A stretch of DNA of 64,000 bases from an uncultured Bacteroidales bacterium (GTDB lineage Bacteria; Bacteroidota; Bacteroidia; Bacteroidales; Bacteroidaceae), in the NCBI GenBank assembly GCA_902801325.1, contig CADCHQ010000003.1, positions 62,001 to 126,000 on the forward strand, in the 5' to 3' direction. Position 1 is the first letter of the stretch; every line of letters begins with the position of its first letter. A program made the translations under genes and the position numbers. Shown one piece after another: positions 8,409 through 17,643 of this stretch. The notes under the pieces are model-generated. The model saw only the letters and a list, made by a program, of their open reading frames with translations, was not told where the DNA came from and did no database searches.

Positions 8409-10414
8409 AATTCCAAAAATTCATTTTCGTTAACTATTCTGATGCCCAGTTTCTGTGCCTTCTCTAGTTTGGCAGGTCCCATGTTCTCGCCTGCGAGAAT
8501 GAAGGAAGTCTTGGCTGAGATGCTACCCACGTTCTTGCCCCCGTGCTTCTCGATGAGCGCCTTGTATTCGTCGCGACTGTGGTGGGCAAAGACTCCGCTA
8601 ATGACTATGGACTGCCCTGCGAGTCGGTCGGTATGTTCGGTGAGCTCTTCTTCGGAGAGTTCGAACTGCAGACCGTAGGAGCGCAGTCGTTCGAGCATCC
8701 AGATGTTCTGTGGATTGGCAAACCACGTGCGTACGCTTTGGGCTATCACTTGTCCTATGCCATTCACCTCCAGTAGTTGCTCTTCTGAGGCCGTTGCCAG
8801 AGCGTCGATGTTCTTGAAATAGCGCGCCAGCGTTTTGGCAGCAGTTTCGCCTACGAATCGGATGCCCAGGGCATAGAGGACACGTGGGAAGGGAACGTTC
8901 TTGCTGTCTTCAATTCCCATGAGAATGCGGCTTGCACTCTTGTCCTTCTGTCCGCGTGCTCCGCTTATCTGGTCGCGTCGTATCTCGTACAGGTCGGCTG
9001 GGTCGCGAATGATGCCACGGCGGAAGTATTCGGCTATGGTCTCAGGTCCCAGCGAGTCGATATTCATCGCCTTTCTGCTGATGAAGTGCTCTATCCTACC
9101 CTTGAGTTGTGGTGGGCATGAGGCGTCGTTGGGACAGTAGTGTGCAGCCTCGCCTTCGTAGCGCACCAGTGGCGTTCCACATTCGGGACACTTGGTGATG
9201 AACTCCACCCGAGGCCCGAGATTCTCGTCGCGTGCATCGAGGTCTACGTCCACTATCTTCGGGATGATTTCTCCTCCCTTCTCCACCATCACGCGGTCGC
9301 CAATGTGCAGGTCGAACTTGCGTATGAAGTCCTCGTTGTTCAGCGTAGCCCTCCTGACTATTGTGCCGGAGAGTTGCACGGCATCCATGTTGGCAACGGG
9401 CGTGATGGCGCCTGTGCGCCCTACCTGGAAGGTTACGGAACGTAGGATGGTGGTTTGCTTCTCTGCCATGAACTTGTAGGCGATGGCCCATCGCGGACTC
9501 TTTGCCGTCATTCCCAGACTGCGTTGCTGTGCTATGGAGTTGACTTTCAGCACGATGCCGTCTGTGGCCACGGGCAGGTTCTTGCGTTCCTTGTCCCAGT
9601 AGTGTATATAGTCGTAGATGTCTTGCAGGGTCTTGGCAAGCTTCATCTGCGGACCTATCTTAAAGCCCCATCTGCCTGCCAGTTGCATGTTGTCGTAATG
9701 GCTTGTAGTAGGTATCTCGTCACCCAGCAGATAGTAGAGGTAGGCATCGAGTCGGCGTTGTGCCACCACAGCCGAATTCTTGCTCTTCAGTGTTCCGCTT
9801 GCGGCATTTCGGGGATTGGCGAAGAGGGGTTCTTCTGCTGCCTCGCGCTCGCGGTTCAGTTTCTCGAAGCTGTCCCACGGCATCAGCACCTCTCCCCTGA
9901 TCTCGAAGTCGTCGGGGCATCCCGTTTCGGGTGGGAGTACCAGGGGGATGGAACGTATGGTCTTGATGTTTTCCGTCACGTCGTCGCCTTGCACGCCATC
10001 GCCTCGCGTCACGGCCTTTGTTAGGCGTCCGCCCTCGTACCAGAGGCTGATGGAGAGTCCGTCGTACTTCATCTCGCAGCACACCTCGAAGGGTTGTCCT
10101 TGCAGTCCCTCCTCCACGCGCTCGTACCACTCCCTCACTTCCTCTTCGCTGTAGGTGTTGGCCAGGGAGAGCATGGGGCGGCGGTGTGTCACCTGTGTGA
10201 ACTCGTGGTTGAGGTCACTCCCCACCCTCTGCGTCGGACTGTTGGGGTCGAAGCATTCGGGATGCGCCTTCTCCAGGTCCTGCAGTTCGCGCATGAGTTG
10301 GTCGAACTCCAAGTCGCTGATACTCGGCTCGTTAAGCACGTAGTACCTGTAATTGTGTTCGTGCAACTGCTTGCGCAAGATCTGAATCCTCGATTCGACT
10401 CCTTCTTTGTTCAT
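8396..10414 (-). CDS. ligA: NAD-dependent DNA ligase
   Basis: 672 residues, the usual length. The adenylation domain has the active-site Lys116 in KYDGLS, followed by [14 protein letters not shown] and [13 protein letters not shown]. Then come the OB fold, a Cys4 zinc finger (CPECG ... [12 protein letters not shown]), helix-hairpin-helix repeats and a C-terminal BRCT domain from about residue 590. It seals nicks in replication and repair. It lies in a leftward operon between a DUF4369 lipoprotein gene and dapA, a grouping without obvious functional logic. Confidence 0.98.
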   Translation of the reverse strand: MNKEGVESRIQILRKQLHEHNYRYYVLNEPSISDLEFDQLMRELQDLEKAHPECFDPNSPTQRVGSDLNHEFTQVTHRRPMLSLANTYSEEEVREWYERVEEGLQGQPFEVCCEMKYDGLSISLWYEGGRLTKAVTRGDGVQGDDVTENIKTIRSIPLVLPPETGCPDDFEIRGEVLMPWDSFEKLNREREAAEEPLFANPRNAASGTLKSKNSAVVAQRRLDAYLYYLLGDEIPTTSHYDNMQLAGRWGFKIGPQMKLAKTLQDIYDYIHYWDKERKNLPVATDGIVLKVNSIAQQRSLGMTAKSPRWAIAYKFMAEKQTTILRSVTFQVGRTGAITPVANMDAVQLSGTIVRRATLNNEDFIRKFDLHIGDRVMVEKGGEIIPKIVDVDLDARDENLGPRVEFITKCPECGTPLVRYEGEAAHYCPNDASCPPQLKGRIEHFISRKAMNIDSLGPETIAEYFRRGIIRDPADLYEIRRDQISGARGQKDKSASRILMGIEDSKNVPFPRVLYALGIRFVGETAAKTLARYFKNIDALATASEEQLLEVNGIGQVIAQSVRTWFANPQNIWMLERLRSYGLQFELSEEELTEHTDRLAGQSIVISGVFAHHSRDEYKALIEKHGGKNVGSISAKTSFILAGENMGPAKLEKAQKLGIRIVNENEFLELIKG

Positions 10415-10439
10415 TATTCATTATACTTTAGCGAAGCGC

Positions 10440-11132
10440 CTATTCCCTCATCTTCTCCATATTCTCGTTAGCCACGCGGAGGTATTCCTTCACATAGGGA
10501 TGATTGAGGAAGTAGCTTGGCGCCCCCACGATAAGGGCCTCTATCTGCGGTGTGAGCACGGGATAGGCATATTCCGATGTCATGATCATGAACACGCCCG
10601 GACCGAGCACGTTGCTGTAGTTGCTCTTGATGAACGACGATATCAGCTGGTCGGCCTGCCTATTGAGTATCATCTCCTCCTTCGCCAGTTGTGCCAGCAC
10701 CTCATCGTGGTCCATACCGTCCATAATCATGCGTCCCTCCTTGCGTGGAAGTTCAGCCAACTGATTGTCTATCTGTGTCTTGCGCTGTATAAAGGCATAG
10801 AGACTGTCGTTGAGCGGACTACCCGTTACCGACTGACGGATGTCGTCGATGGTGAGCAGGATGTCGCCACCCTCCAGCACCACGGGCATCAGGCTCTGAT
10901 TGCCCACGAACAGGTTGGCCATCGTAGTCGTGTCCATAGCGCCTTTGAAGGCAAACTTTCCGTGTGTGACGTAGGCTGAATCGATGCTACGCAGGTCGTT
11001 GTTGTCGTACACTTTCAGGTAGAGCATCTTGCCCTCCATCCCATGCACCGTCGTCGTTCCGTCCACCAAATACTGGTCGGAGCAGGCAGTCATCACCAGC
11101 CCCACCAGAGCAACAAGGAATATATGTTTCAT
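10440..11132 (-). CDS. DUF4369 domain lipoprotein
   Basis: 230 residues with a lipoprotein signal peptide (MKHIFLVALVGLVMTACSD; lipobox MTAC, Cys17). The segment after it (GMEGKMLYLKVYDNNDLRSI ... DSAYVTHGKFAFKG ... VVLEGGDILLTID) is the DUF4369 beta-sandwich, a domain commonly found at the N-terminus of Bacteroidota thiol-disulfide (AhpC/TSA) lipoproteins. Here no thioredoxin domain follows; the C-terminal half is helical and ends KMRE. Function unknown; probably envelope-associated. Confidence 0.8.
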   Translation of the reverse strand: MKHIFLVALVGLVMTACSDQYLVDGTTTVHGMEGKMLYLKVYDNNDLRSIDSAYVTHGKFAFKGAMDTTTMANLFVGNQSLMPVVLEGGDILLTIDDIRQSVTGSPLNDSLYAFIQRKTQIDNQLAELPRKEGRMIMDGMDHDEVLAQLAKEEMILNRQADQLISSFIKSNYSNVLGPGVFMIMTSEYAYPVLTPQIEALIVGAPSYFLNHPYVKEYLRVANENMEKMRE

Positions 11133-11160
11133 ATCAGCCCTCTAATGCTCCCTTCTTTAT

Positions 11161-11188
11161 TCATTTATCATTATTCATTATTCTTTAG
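11161..11188. repeat. Short 7-base array
   Basis: TCATTTA, TCATTAT, TCATTAT and TCTTTAG follow with a period of 7 in the spacer between two operon genes. A similar two-unit stretch lies at 10410-10430 before ligA. Confidence 0.7.
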
Positions 11189-11195
11189 CGAAGAG

Positions 11196-11561
11196 CTAGC
11201 CTTCGCGCAAAGCGTTGGGAATTCTTATTGCTGTATAGAACTGAATCACAGCCCCGATGAGCAAGAGCACCACCCACTCGTTGTGGCGCAGCAGATGGTA
11301 GCCCGACTGCTGGGCAATCATGGCTACGGCTGACAGCACGAGTACTGCTGCCCCGAACAACTGTTGCCTGCGCAAGCGCTGCACCACGAAGTTCTTGCCA
11401 TCGTAGCCTGCACGCAGTTGCATAGCGGAAAACATCACCACGCCCAACGTAAAGAGCGCCACTGCCCACCAACCGGCAAACAACGACACGCCTGCACCCA
11501 ACACCATGAGCACAGCCCCTATTCGGAATATCGCGTTCTCTGTATTATTTAGTTCGTTCAT
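11196..11561 (-). CDS. Small integral membrane protein of unknown function
   Basis: 121 residues with about four hydrophobic segments (for example IFRIGAVLMVLGAGVSLFAGWWAVALFTLGV in two helices, then AAVLVLSAVAMI and WVVLLLIGAVIQFYTAI). No motif recognised. It lies second in the leftward operon between the FtsB-like gene and the DUF4369 gene, about 120 bases after the former. Confidence 0.7.
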   Translation of the reverse strand: MNELNNTENAIFRIGAVLMVLGAGVSLFAGWWAVALFTLGVVMFSAMQLRAGYDGKNFVVQRLRRQQLFGAAVLVLSAVAMIAQQSGYHLLRHNEWVVLLLIGAVIQFYTAIRIPNALREG

Positions 11562-11604
11562 TATTTATCTTTATAGTGTGAAGGAGCAAGGAGCAAGATA
11601 ATAC

Positions 11605-11643
11605 GATTTGACAATTGGACGTTTTACGATTTTACAATTACTT
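11605..11643. repeat. Short 8-base array
   Basis: Words GATTTGAC, AATTGGAC, GTTTTAC, GATTTTAC follow with a period of 8 (one unit is 7). The same words recur at 12177-12216. Confidence 0.85.
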
Positions 11644-11679
11644 TAAAACCTCAAACTCTCAAACCTCATTGCCTCATTC

Positions 11680-12036
11680 TTATTCCTTCACTTTCCCCTC
11701 GCCCTTTAAGGGAGAGGGTTCGGGGAGTGGGTCTTCCTGTGCTGGCAGCAACACGTAAACATCTTCCCCCTCGCGCTTCATTAGATATTTCTCGCGTGCG
11801 ATGCGAATCACCGCCTCCCTGTTATGTTCCAGTTCTTCCAGGGCTCGCGTGTCGTGGTCGTATTGGTCCTTATAGTTCTGCATCTCCGTGCGCAGGGCTT
11901 CAATCTCCTTCAGCCTCATGCGACGCTGCCAGAAGCTGTCCTCGTCGGCAAAGCCCACGATAATGGCGAAAAAGGCAATCACCACGGCATATCTGTGCCG
12001 TTTGATAAATTCCCAAACCGAGTATATCTTGCTCAT
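11680..12036 (-). CDS. FtsB/DivIC-like septum formation initiator
   Basis: 118 residues from the ATG at 12036. A longer frame reaches 12171, but the -7 box at 12055-12062 favours the shorter start. One membrane helix (RYAVVIAFFAIIVGF) is followed by a coiled coil (about residues 40-80: RMRLKEIEALRTEMQNYKDQ and on) and the DivIC-type IAREKYLMKREGEDVYVL segment. FtsB-like proteins link FtsL and FtsQ at the division septum. The last 15 or so codons are a read-through of the GC-rich palindromic element and give a PSPLKGEG peptide absent from the family core. Confidence 0.85.
   Translation of the reverse strand: MSKIYSVWEFIKRHRYAVVIAFFAIIVGFADEDSFWQRRMRLKEIEALRTEMQNYKDQYDHDTRALEELEHNREAVIRIAREKYLMKREGEDVYVLLPAQEDPLPEPSPLKGEGKVKE
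11692..11735. repeat. GC-rich palindromic element inside the FtsB-like gene
   Basis: A single copy of the palindromic family, with core CCCTTTAAGGG and an outer GACCC end (read leftward from 11735), lies in frame at the 3' end of the FtsB-like gene and encodes its tail. Confidence 0.75.
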
Positions 12037-12054
12037 ATATTTCAAAATTTCGCA

Positions 12055-12062
12055 CAAAGATA
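12055..12062 (-). promoter_or_regulatory. -7 box of the ftsB-like / ligA / dapA operon
   Basis: TATCTTTG read leftward, 19 bases before the ATG at 12036. No exact TTTG at the -33 position. It decides the start of the FtsB-like gene. Confidence 0.6.
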
Positions 12063-12176
12063 ATGAAAAAAGCAGAAAGTATGAATATTGAACCCTATAA
12101 TTTAATTTTATTAACAAAATTACCCCCCCCCTGCCGCTTTTCGCTTTATGTGAGAATGGCAAAGCGCTCATTTGAT

Positions 12177-12216
12177 GATTTTACGATTTGACGATTTGAC
12201 AATTTTACAATTGGAC
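12177..12216. repeat. Short 8-base array
   Basis: Five octamers (GATTTTAC, GATTTGAC twice, AATTTTAC, AATTGGAC), exact period 8, in the 446-base gene-free region between the FtsB-like gene and the AraC gene. The rest of that region holds the promoter and one arm of a duplicated upstream sequence. Confidence 0.9.
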
Positions 12217-12240
12217 CGCTCGGCATCTGCGTTGCAGTGA

Positions 12241-12320
12241 CGCTTGCGTAGAGAAACGGAGCAAGAATTTCACGATTGTCTTTTCGCTGAATAAAAAGGC
12301 GAGTTCGTTGAACAAATTTG
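12241..12320 (+). repeat. Left arm of an inverted duplicated promoter region
   Basis: CGCTTGCGTAGAGAAACGGA, then TTTTCGCTGAA and GAGTTCGTTGAAC AAATTTGG, recur in the same order and spacing class, inverted, at 17640-17740 upstream of the facing operon. The shared stretch ends at the -33 TTTG of both promoters. Confidence 0.8.
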
Positions 12321-12348
12321 GCAAAATGTTTGTAAAACGATATTTTTG
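12317..12348 (+). promoter_or_regulatory. Promoter of the AraC gene
   Basis: TTTG at 12317-12320, a spacer of exactly 20 bases, then TATTTTTG at 12341-12348: a textbook Bacteroidota sigma-ABfr promoter. It leaves a leader of about 130 bases before the ATG at 12483. Confidence 0.8.
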
Positions 12349-12482
12349 TACTTGATTTGTTAGTTCACCATGAACAATCTTTGGGTATAGGCGTTACTAT
12401 GGGATAATCAAATTGTGAGACCTCATCGTTGAGCGTGTGGAACTTGAATTGAAATAGTATAAAGGCAGAATGACGAGTTAAA

Positions 12483-13409
12483 ATGGAGAGAGACGGATTG
12501 TTAGAAAGCAGGACACTTACACTGCCTGTAGATATGAAACAAATTGCATTTAACGGAGATCTGGTTATCACTGATAATCTAGAGTTGGACCATGCAATTA
12601 GTGGATTCGAGGACAGACCAACCTACTTGTCCTTTTTTACGTTGTTTTTCTGTGTCGAAGGCAAAGTTTCCATACGAGTCAATCTGCAGGAGCTATGTGT
12701 CGAGAAGAACAGTATTCTTCTGTTGCCACACTGGGCTATTGTGGATAAGGTGAAAGTTAGCGACAACTCTCGTTTGGGGATTCTTTTTTTCAGTGAATTT
12801 GATGACTACGATTTATTGTCGATTAGCAACCCGGGAAACACGTTAAGGCGTGAGGCAGGTAGAGGTCCCTTGCTCATAAAGCTGCGACGGGAGAGCATGT
12901 TGCACGTTGTAGAGGCCTACAAACTTCTGCGCAGTGCCATAGAAGACGAGCAGTTGCGTCGTAAGGAAGAAATCGTATCGAACTATCTTCATGTCATTGG
13001 TACATATCTCGTCAACGATTTGGAAGAAGAACGCCGGAAGGCTCTGGTTTTATCAACACTGCGTCACGAGATGATAGCTCAACAGTTCCATTCTTTGGTT
13101 TGTCAGAATTTTGCTAAACACCGTGACATTTCCTTTTATGCTGAGCAACTCGGTATGTCGGCGAAGAATCTCGGCATAATAGTTAAGAAAACCAGTGGCA
13201 GGAATCCTTCGGAATGGATTCGCGACCTTACTGTTCTTAATGCTAAGGCTATGCTCATAAATGGCAATTACAATATACAAAAAATAAGCGACGCCCTCGG
13301 CTTTACTCATCAATCTGCCTTTAGTCGTTATTTTAAGGAGAACGTCGGTTGTGGGCCTTTTCAATACCGCAAAGAGAAATGTTTGGATGTTACTTCCCTA
13401 GGAATTTAG
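12483..13409 (+). CDS. AraC family transcriptional regulator
   Basis: 308 residues. The N-terminal part (about 20-180) resembles the cupin-like sensor half of AraC proteins; the C-terminal 100 residues hold the two helix-turn-helix units (DISFYAEQLGMSAKNLGIIVKK and NIQKISDALGFTHQSAFSRYFK). ATG at 12483 is used here; the one at 12534 (MKQIAFNGD) is a possible alternative. The gene converges on and overlaps by 20 bases the LytTR regulator gene at 13390, and its promoter region is an inverted copy of the one driving that operon, so cross-regulation is likely. The ligand is unknown. Confidence 0.9.
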   Translation: MERDGLLESRTLTLPVDMKQIAFNGDLVITDNLELDHAISGFEDRPTYLSFFTLFFCVEGKVSIRVNLQELCVEKNSILLLPHWAIVDKVKVSDNSRLGILFFSEFDDYDLLSISNPGNTLRREAGRGPLLIKLRRESMLHVVEAYKLLRSAIEDEQLRRKEEIVSNYLHVIGTYLVNDLEEERRKALVLSTLRHEMIAQQFHSLVCQNFAKHRDISFYAEQLGMSAKNLGIIVKKTSGRNPSEWIRDLTVLNAKAMLINGNYNIQKISDALGFTHQSAFSRYFKENVGCGPFQYRKEKCLDVTSLGI

Positions 13410-14103
13410 TATCCAGATAGGCTTGGAAGTTTTCTTTATAAAGGTCGCCAACGGGGAGACACGTGTCGGCGTCCATGATGATTCGGTTCTTGTCCACCTC
13501 CTGAATCTTTGTGAGGTTGACGATATATGAACGGTGGACACGCATAAAGTTATCCGGCAGTCGTTCCTCCATCTTTTTCATGGTTAGTAGGGTTACGACG
13601 GGTTTTGGCTGCCCTTCCAGCCACACTTTCAGGTACTCGCTCATGGCCTCGACATATCGGATGTCGGGGATGCTAACCTTCACGATGCGGTGGTCTGTTT
13701 TCAGGAAAATGACGTCTTCTTCTGTGCTGGCAGGAGTGACGCGTGAGGCTTCTACCCTCTCTTTGATGCGGTTTGCCGCCCTCTGGAACTCTTGCAAGCC
13801 GAAGGGCTTCAACAGGTAGTCGACGGCATTGACGCGGAATCCCTCTACGGCATATTCGGAGTAGGCTGTGGTGAAGACGACGAGTGGCGACACCGTAAGT
13901 GACTTCACGAAATCCATGCCGTTAAGGTCTGGCATATTGATGTCGCAGAAGATGGCATCTACCAAGTTGTTCGCCAGAAAGGCTCTTGCTTCCAGGGCGC
14001 TTTGGCACTGTGCTGCGAGTTCCATAAACGGCACTTTGCCGATGTAACTGACCAGTTGCCTCAGTGCCAGCGGCTCGTCATCGATGGCTAAAACCTTTAT
14101 CAT
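13390..14103 (-). CDS. LytTR-type response regulator
   Basis: 237 residues. The receiver domain has DDE at 8-10, the phospho-acceptor Asp54 in IFCDINMPDLNG, and the conserved Thr and Lys (FTTAYSEYAV, LLKPFGLQEF). The C-terminal LytTR DNA-binding domain starts about residue 135 (DVIFLKTDHRIVKVSIPDIRYVEAMSEYLKVW ... MRVHRSYIVNLTKI). It is the last gene of the leftward operon with its histidine kinase 12 bases upstream. Targets probably include the neighbouring secreted proteins (inference). Confidence 0.95.
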   Translation of the reverse strand: MIKVLAIDDEPLALRQLVSYIGKVPFMELAAQCQSALEARAFLANNLVDAIFCDINMPDLNGMDFVKSLTVSPLVVFTTAYSEYAVEGFRVNAVDYLLKPFGLQEFQRAANRIKERVEASRVTPASTEEDVIFLKTDHRIVKVSIPDIRYVEAMSEYLKVWLEGQPKPVVTLLTMKKMEERLPDNFMRVHRSYIVNLTKIQEVDKNRIIMDADTCLPVGDLYKENFQAYLDTKFLGK

Positions 14104-14115
14104 GCTTTCATTATC

Positions 14116-15309
14116 TTATGATTCAACCTTATCGAGCGGAATGTCCATTACCACCTCGTAGGTGTTGTCCGTTTCGTTGACGTCCAGCGTAAAATTGTTG
14201 TTATAAATCATGCTCAGTCGCTGGCGAACATTTGCCAAGCCCACGCCTCCTTGCTGGGGAAGCGACGTGTCGTTCTGCTTCCTGTGCTTGCTGTTGCGGC
14301 AGGTCCAGTGCAGTCGTTCCTCGCCCCCCTTGTTCTGATATCGTTTTCCTTCGATCGTGATGAAGCTTTTTTCCTGATATCTCACGCCGTGCTTGAATGC
14401 GTTTTCCACGAAAGAGATGAAGAGCAGAGGCGGGATGTTGACTCCCATGCCATTATCGGGAGAGATGACTGTGATTTTCAACTTATCGCCGTAGCGCATG
14501 CGCATCAGTTGTACGTAGTTCTGCATGAATTCCACCTCCTGCGACATGAGCACGCGCTTCTTGTTGCTTTCATAGAGTACGTAACGCAGAATCTTCGATA
14601 ATTGTATGATGGCCTGCTGAGCCTTAGGCGGTTCTATATCTATCAAGGCATGTATGTTGTTCAGCGTGTTCATCAGGAAGTGCGGGTTCAGCTGGTACTT
14701 CAGGTATTCCATCTGTTGCTCCAGGTTCTTATGCTCCAGTTCTACCAGTCGCTTGCGCTCGTCGCGTCCGTGATGATAGGCTTTGACACCAATGTTTGCA
14801 CCGAATATGAGGATGAGGATGAGGAACAGGGCAGCCAATATGTTGTGTTCACCAATGATGGGAGGTGGTGCAGGCGGACTCATGCTTTCCCCCTGATGAG
14901 AGGGCTTATGCTTAGGCATATGAGTGGGCTCGTGGGCTGTTTTCCTGTGTGCTACTGTCTCTCCTTTCGCGAGGCTATGGGGAGGTACAGAAGGAATCCT
15001 TGGCCTGCTATTGTGCTGATAAACGGCAAACGCCACAACCATAATTGCCACAAGGGTGAAGTACAGGGTACGCTTGTGCTTGCAGAACAACAGCGGCGCC
15101 AGCAGGAAGTTGTGGATGAGGAAGAGCAGCAGGAATACCGAAAACCTCCGCCATACGAAGAATATCTCTGTCCAGTCGAACATGGCATAGCCATTTTTTA
15201 CGGTACGCACATGCATACTCAGCAACGGGGTTATGAAGAGAATGCCCCAGATTGTCAAGTATGTAATGTTCTCCAAACGTGACTGCTTCAGCCAGATCTT
15301 GTATTCCAT
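14116..15309 (-). CDS. LytS/YehU-type sensor histidine kinase
   Basis: 397 residues. Three hydrophobic segments near residues 17-35, 55-75 and 82-97 and one at 155-175 suggest four membrane helices, with a His/Pro-rich loop (about 100-150) between the third and fourth. The phospho-acceptor is His210 in YQLNPHFLMNTLNNIH, the signature of the His_kinase family. The ATP-binding domain shows FVENAFKHGVRY and GVGLANVRQRLSMIY. It pairs with the response regulator immediately downstream. The histidine-rich outer loop could bind a metal, which is speculative. Confidence 0.93.
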   Translation of the reverse strand: MEYKIWLKQSRLENITYLTIWGILFITPLLSMHVRTVKNGYAMFDWTEIFFVWRRFSVFLLLFLIHNFLLAPLLFCKHKRTLYFTLVAIMVVAFAVYQHNSRPRIPSVPPHSLAKGETVAHRKTAHEPTHMPKHKPSHQGESMSPPAPPPIIGEHNILAALFLILILIFGANIGVKAYHHGRDERKRLVELEHKNLEQQMEYLKYQLNPHFLMNTLNNIHALIDIEPPKAQQAIIQLSKILRYVLYESNKKRVLMSQEVEFMQNYVQLMRMRYGDKLKITVISPDNGMGVNIPPLLFISFVENAFKHGVRYQEKSFITIEGKRYQNKGGEERLHWTCRNSKHRKQNDTSLPQQGGVGLANVRQRLSMIYNNNFTLDVNETDNTYEVVMDIPLDKVES

Positions 15310-15347
15310 ATATATAATAACGCGAAATACCGCGATTTATTGCCACC

Positions 15348-17207
15348 TTATCTGCCCGAATAGCTGGTAGAGGCTTTGCATGAAGCCGATGACGATCCGA
15401 TGCTTACGGTATAGCTCGAACCGGAAGTCAGTCCAGGGCAACTGATCAAGCAACTTAGACCTCCGCTTCCTCCGCCAGGACCGAAACCTCCGCCAGGACC
15501 GAAGCCTCTGCCACTGCTGCTTGTCGAATATTCTGCAGGAATGGTGAACGAGGCCAGCGTCGAAGAACCATTCTTGACACTTACTGCCGTATTTGCTGAA
15601 GCCGAAGAACTGGATGTGCTAAGCAAGCATTGTGAACCGCTTGTCGAGGTGACGCTGTTGTTGCCGCCTCCTATGGCCATCACCGTTCCGCCTGTGATGT
15701 AGAGGTAGTAGCGCTCGGCAGCGTCCAGTCCGCACTCTGGTGCTCTGGCCCCACAGGCAATGACTTTTCCGCCTGAGATGTACATGTTGGCGTTGCTGTC
15801 TATGCCGTCGTTGCCGTTGCTCACGCCAGTCACGTTACCTCCCTTCAGGTACATTTCTTTGGCCGAATTGATGGCGTCGTCCGATGTGCTCACGGCTTTC
15901 ACCGTGCCACCGCTGATGGTGATTGACCCCTTCGCCTCTATTGCCTCGTGGCTCTTCGCGTTAGCCGTGATCTCACCGCCTGTAATGGTCATGTTTCCGT
16001 CGCTCTTGATGGCTTTGGGCGAAGCCGTTGCACTACTGCTGTATTTGTACTGACTGCCCGTGGTGGTGGCATTGATGGTGCCGTTGCTGATGGTCAGCGT
16101 ACCGTCGGCTTTGATGCACTTCCCGCCTGAGCCTATCGACTTCAGCGTTAGTGTGCCGCCACTGATTTCCATGTTCGCGTCCGACTTCAGGCAAGCACAA
16201 CCCTTGGCGTCTCTGTCGGTGCTGTCGTATGTGCCATTTCCCGAGGTGTTGATGGTCAGCGTCCCGTCCTTCACGTATAGGTCGCCTGCTGCTTTCAGAC
16301 CCTTGGAGGCTGCGGCAGTAGTGGTAACGTTCAGTGTGCCGCCTTCCACATACAGGTTGCCACTGTCTTCGTCGTCGTGGTCAGTTGTCTCGCCTGTCGA
16401 GGTAGTGCCGTCGAGGTCACACTGAATGCCGTCGTCTCCCACGCCATTGATGGTCACCGTTCCGCTTTCCATGAGGAAATACTCGTTGCACGAGATGCCG
16501 TCGCCCACCGCTTTTGTGATGTTCAGCGTTAGGTTCTTCAGCGCTATGTAATCGCCACTCTTGATGGCGTGGTTGGTGTTGCCGGCCACGTTCAGCGTGC
16601 CGTTTCCCTGAATCTGAAGCTGACCTTTACTGTAGATGCAGCCCTTCTGTTCTCCGTTTGCCCCGTCGGTAAGCGTGTTGGTCGTATTCTTCTTCGCACT
16701 CAGTTGTATGCGTTTCGAGTTCGTGATGTTGATGGCAGCTCCGCTGGGGTTTGTCAACGTCACGTCAGCCAAGGCAATCGTACACTTGTATGAACCCGCC
16801 AGTGAAAACGAACCCTCTGTGCTTGAGCCCGACAGTTGGTAAGTGATCTCGTCGCCGTCCACGGCATCCGTGTTGGTCTGCTCTATGCCTACGTGTGCTC
16901 CGTCGACAGTCGGTGTCACGTATCGTGCCACATTGCCAGCCACATACACCATGGCCGACGCTCCGTCGTACTCCACCTTCACCAGGTTGTCGGTAACCTC
17001 CGTGTCGTCCACCGTCATACTGCTGACATCGCTCAGTGTGAACGTCTTCCCCATGATGTCCAGCGTCGTACCGTCGGCGTAGGTCATATCACCCGTTTGG
17101 GTGGCAGGAAACTGGTACACCACGTTGCCCACCTTCACGTTCAAAGTCTGTCCCATGGCTGTTATCGTCAGCACAAGGGATATGATGAATGCAAACAATC
17201 TTCTCAT
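15348..17207 (-). CDS. Cthe_2159-like (DUF4353) secreted right-handed beta-helix protein
   Basis: 619 residues with a signal peptide (MRRLFAFIISLVLTITAMGQ). From about residue 170 to 520 it contains successive beta-helix coils of the type GDGISCNEYFLMESGTVTING or DAINSAKEMYLKGGNVTGVS, rich in Asp, Ser, Thr and Gly. The founder, Cthe_2159 of Clostridium thermocellum, binds calcium and acidic or cellulosic polysaccharides. A glycine-rich stretch (GRGFGPGGGFGPGG) near residue 570 precedes a C-terminal beta segment. The gene overlaps the preceding small secreted gene by 4 bases (ATGA). A calcium-dependent surface adhesin or matrix protein is plausible; not proven. Confidence 0.82.
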   Translation of the reverse strand: MRRLFAFIISLVLTITAMGQTLNVKVGNVVYQFPATQTGDMTYADGTTLDIMGKTFTLSDVSSMTVDDTEVTDNLVKVEYDGASAMVYVAGNVARYVTPTVDGAHVGIEQTNTDAVDGDEITYQLSGSSTEGSFSLAGSYKCTIALADVTLTNPSGAAINITNSKRIQLSAKKNTTNTLTDGANGEQKGCIYSKGQLQIQGNGTLNVAGNTNHAIKSGDYIALKNLTLNITKAVGDGISCNEYFLMESGTVTINGVGDDGIQCDLDGTTSTGETTDHDDEDSGNLYVEGGTLNVTTTAAASKGLKAAGDLYVKDGTLTINTSGNGTYDSTDRDAKGCACLKSDANMEISGGTLTLKSIGSGGKCIKADGTLTISNGTINATTTGSQYKYSSSATASPKAIKSDGNMTITGGEITANAKSHEAIEAKGSITISGGTVKAVSTSDDAINSAKEMYLKGGNVTGVSNGNDGIDSNANMYISGGKVIACGARAPECGLDAAERYYLYITGGTVMAIGGGNNSVTSTSGSQCLLSTSSSSASANTAVSVKNGSSTLASFTIPAEYSTSSSGRGFGPGGGFGPGGGSGGLSCLISCPGLTSGSSYTVSIGSSSASCKASTSYSGR

Positions 17208-17578
17208 TTTACTACGATTTTATAGGTTTTGTTTTTCGTTCCGATGATGTACACTCCCTTCCTCATCTGCGTTCCCGTCACCCTCTGCCCTTTCAGGTCG
17301 TATATCTCCTCTGCCTCGTCCAGCGTGGTGCTGTCTATCCGGTCGACGTCGGTTGTCGATTCGTCAGAAGTGGAAAAGTACATCTTCACAAGGTTTGCTA
17401 TCACAAACGTCTTTGTTCCTGCTATCATCGTCGTTCCGCTGATGGTCATCTTCAGCGACTCAGTAGGTACTGACACCTTTTCGCCTCCCGTCATTTCGAA
17501 GGTGAGGTATCCGAAGTTGGCGGCCTTCGCGGTCAGTATTCCTATCAGAATCATTAGTGATAATAACAACTTCCTCAT
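17204..17578 (-). CDS. Small secreted protein with C-terminal sorting-type tail
   Basis: 124 residues: signal peptide (MRKLLLSLMILIGILTAKA), a short beta-rich body, and a C-terminal segment EIYDLKGQRVTGTQMRKGVYIIG ending YKIVVK, of the kind found at the ends of many secreted Prevotella-group proteins (possibly a type IX-like sorting or anchoring tail). The body (FGYLTFEMTGGEKVSVPTES) is similar in plan to the start of the next gene product (LNVKVGNVVYQFPA ... GDMTYADGT), suggesting related N-domains. First gene of the four-gene operon with a two-component system. Confidence 0.8.
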   Translation of the reverse strand: MRKLLLSLMILIGILTAKAANFGYLTFEMTGGEKVSVPTESLKMTISGTTMIAGTKTFVIANLVKMYFSTSDESTTDVDRIDSTTLDEAEEIYDLKGQRVTGTQMRKGVYIIGTKNKTYKIVVK

Positions 17579-17611
17579 TTTCGTCTATTTTATGAAAACA
17601 TGATTTTTGCG

Positions 17612-17643
17612 CAAAATAAACCATTCTTTCCTTTTTCACCAAA
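17612..17643 (-). promoter_or_regulatory. Promoter of the beta-helix / two-component operon
   Basis: Read leftward: TTTG (17640-17643), 21 bases, then TATTTTG (17612-17618), one base shorter than the usual TAnnTTTG. It leaves a leader of about 30 bases before the ATG at 17578. Confidence 0.65.

Noticed and set aside
12121..12128. Run of eight or more C bases as a phase-variation tract
   Set aside because: It lies upstream of the promoter of the FtsB-like operon and in no credible reading frame, so no switch can be argued from sequence.
14602..15282. 226-codon frame opposite the histidine kinase gene
   Set aside because: It is fully antisense to a well supported kinase and has no protein features; the same holds for the 245-codon frame at 28296-29033 opposite mutS2 and the 273-codon frame at 58076-58897 opposite cysD.
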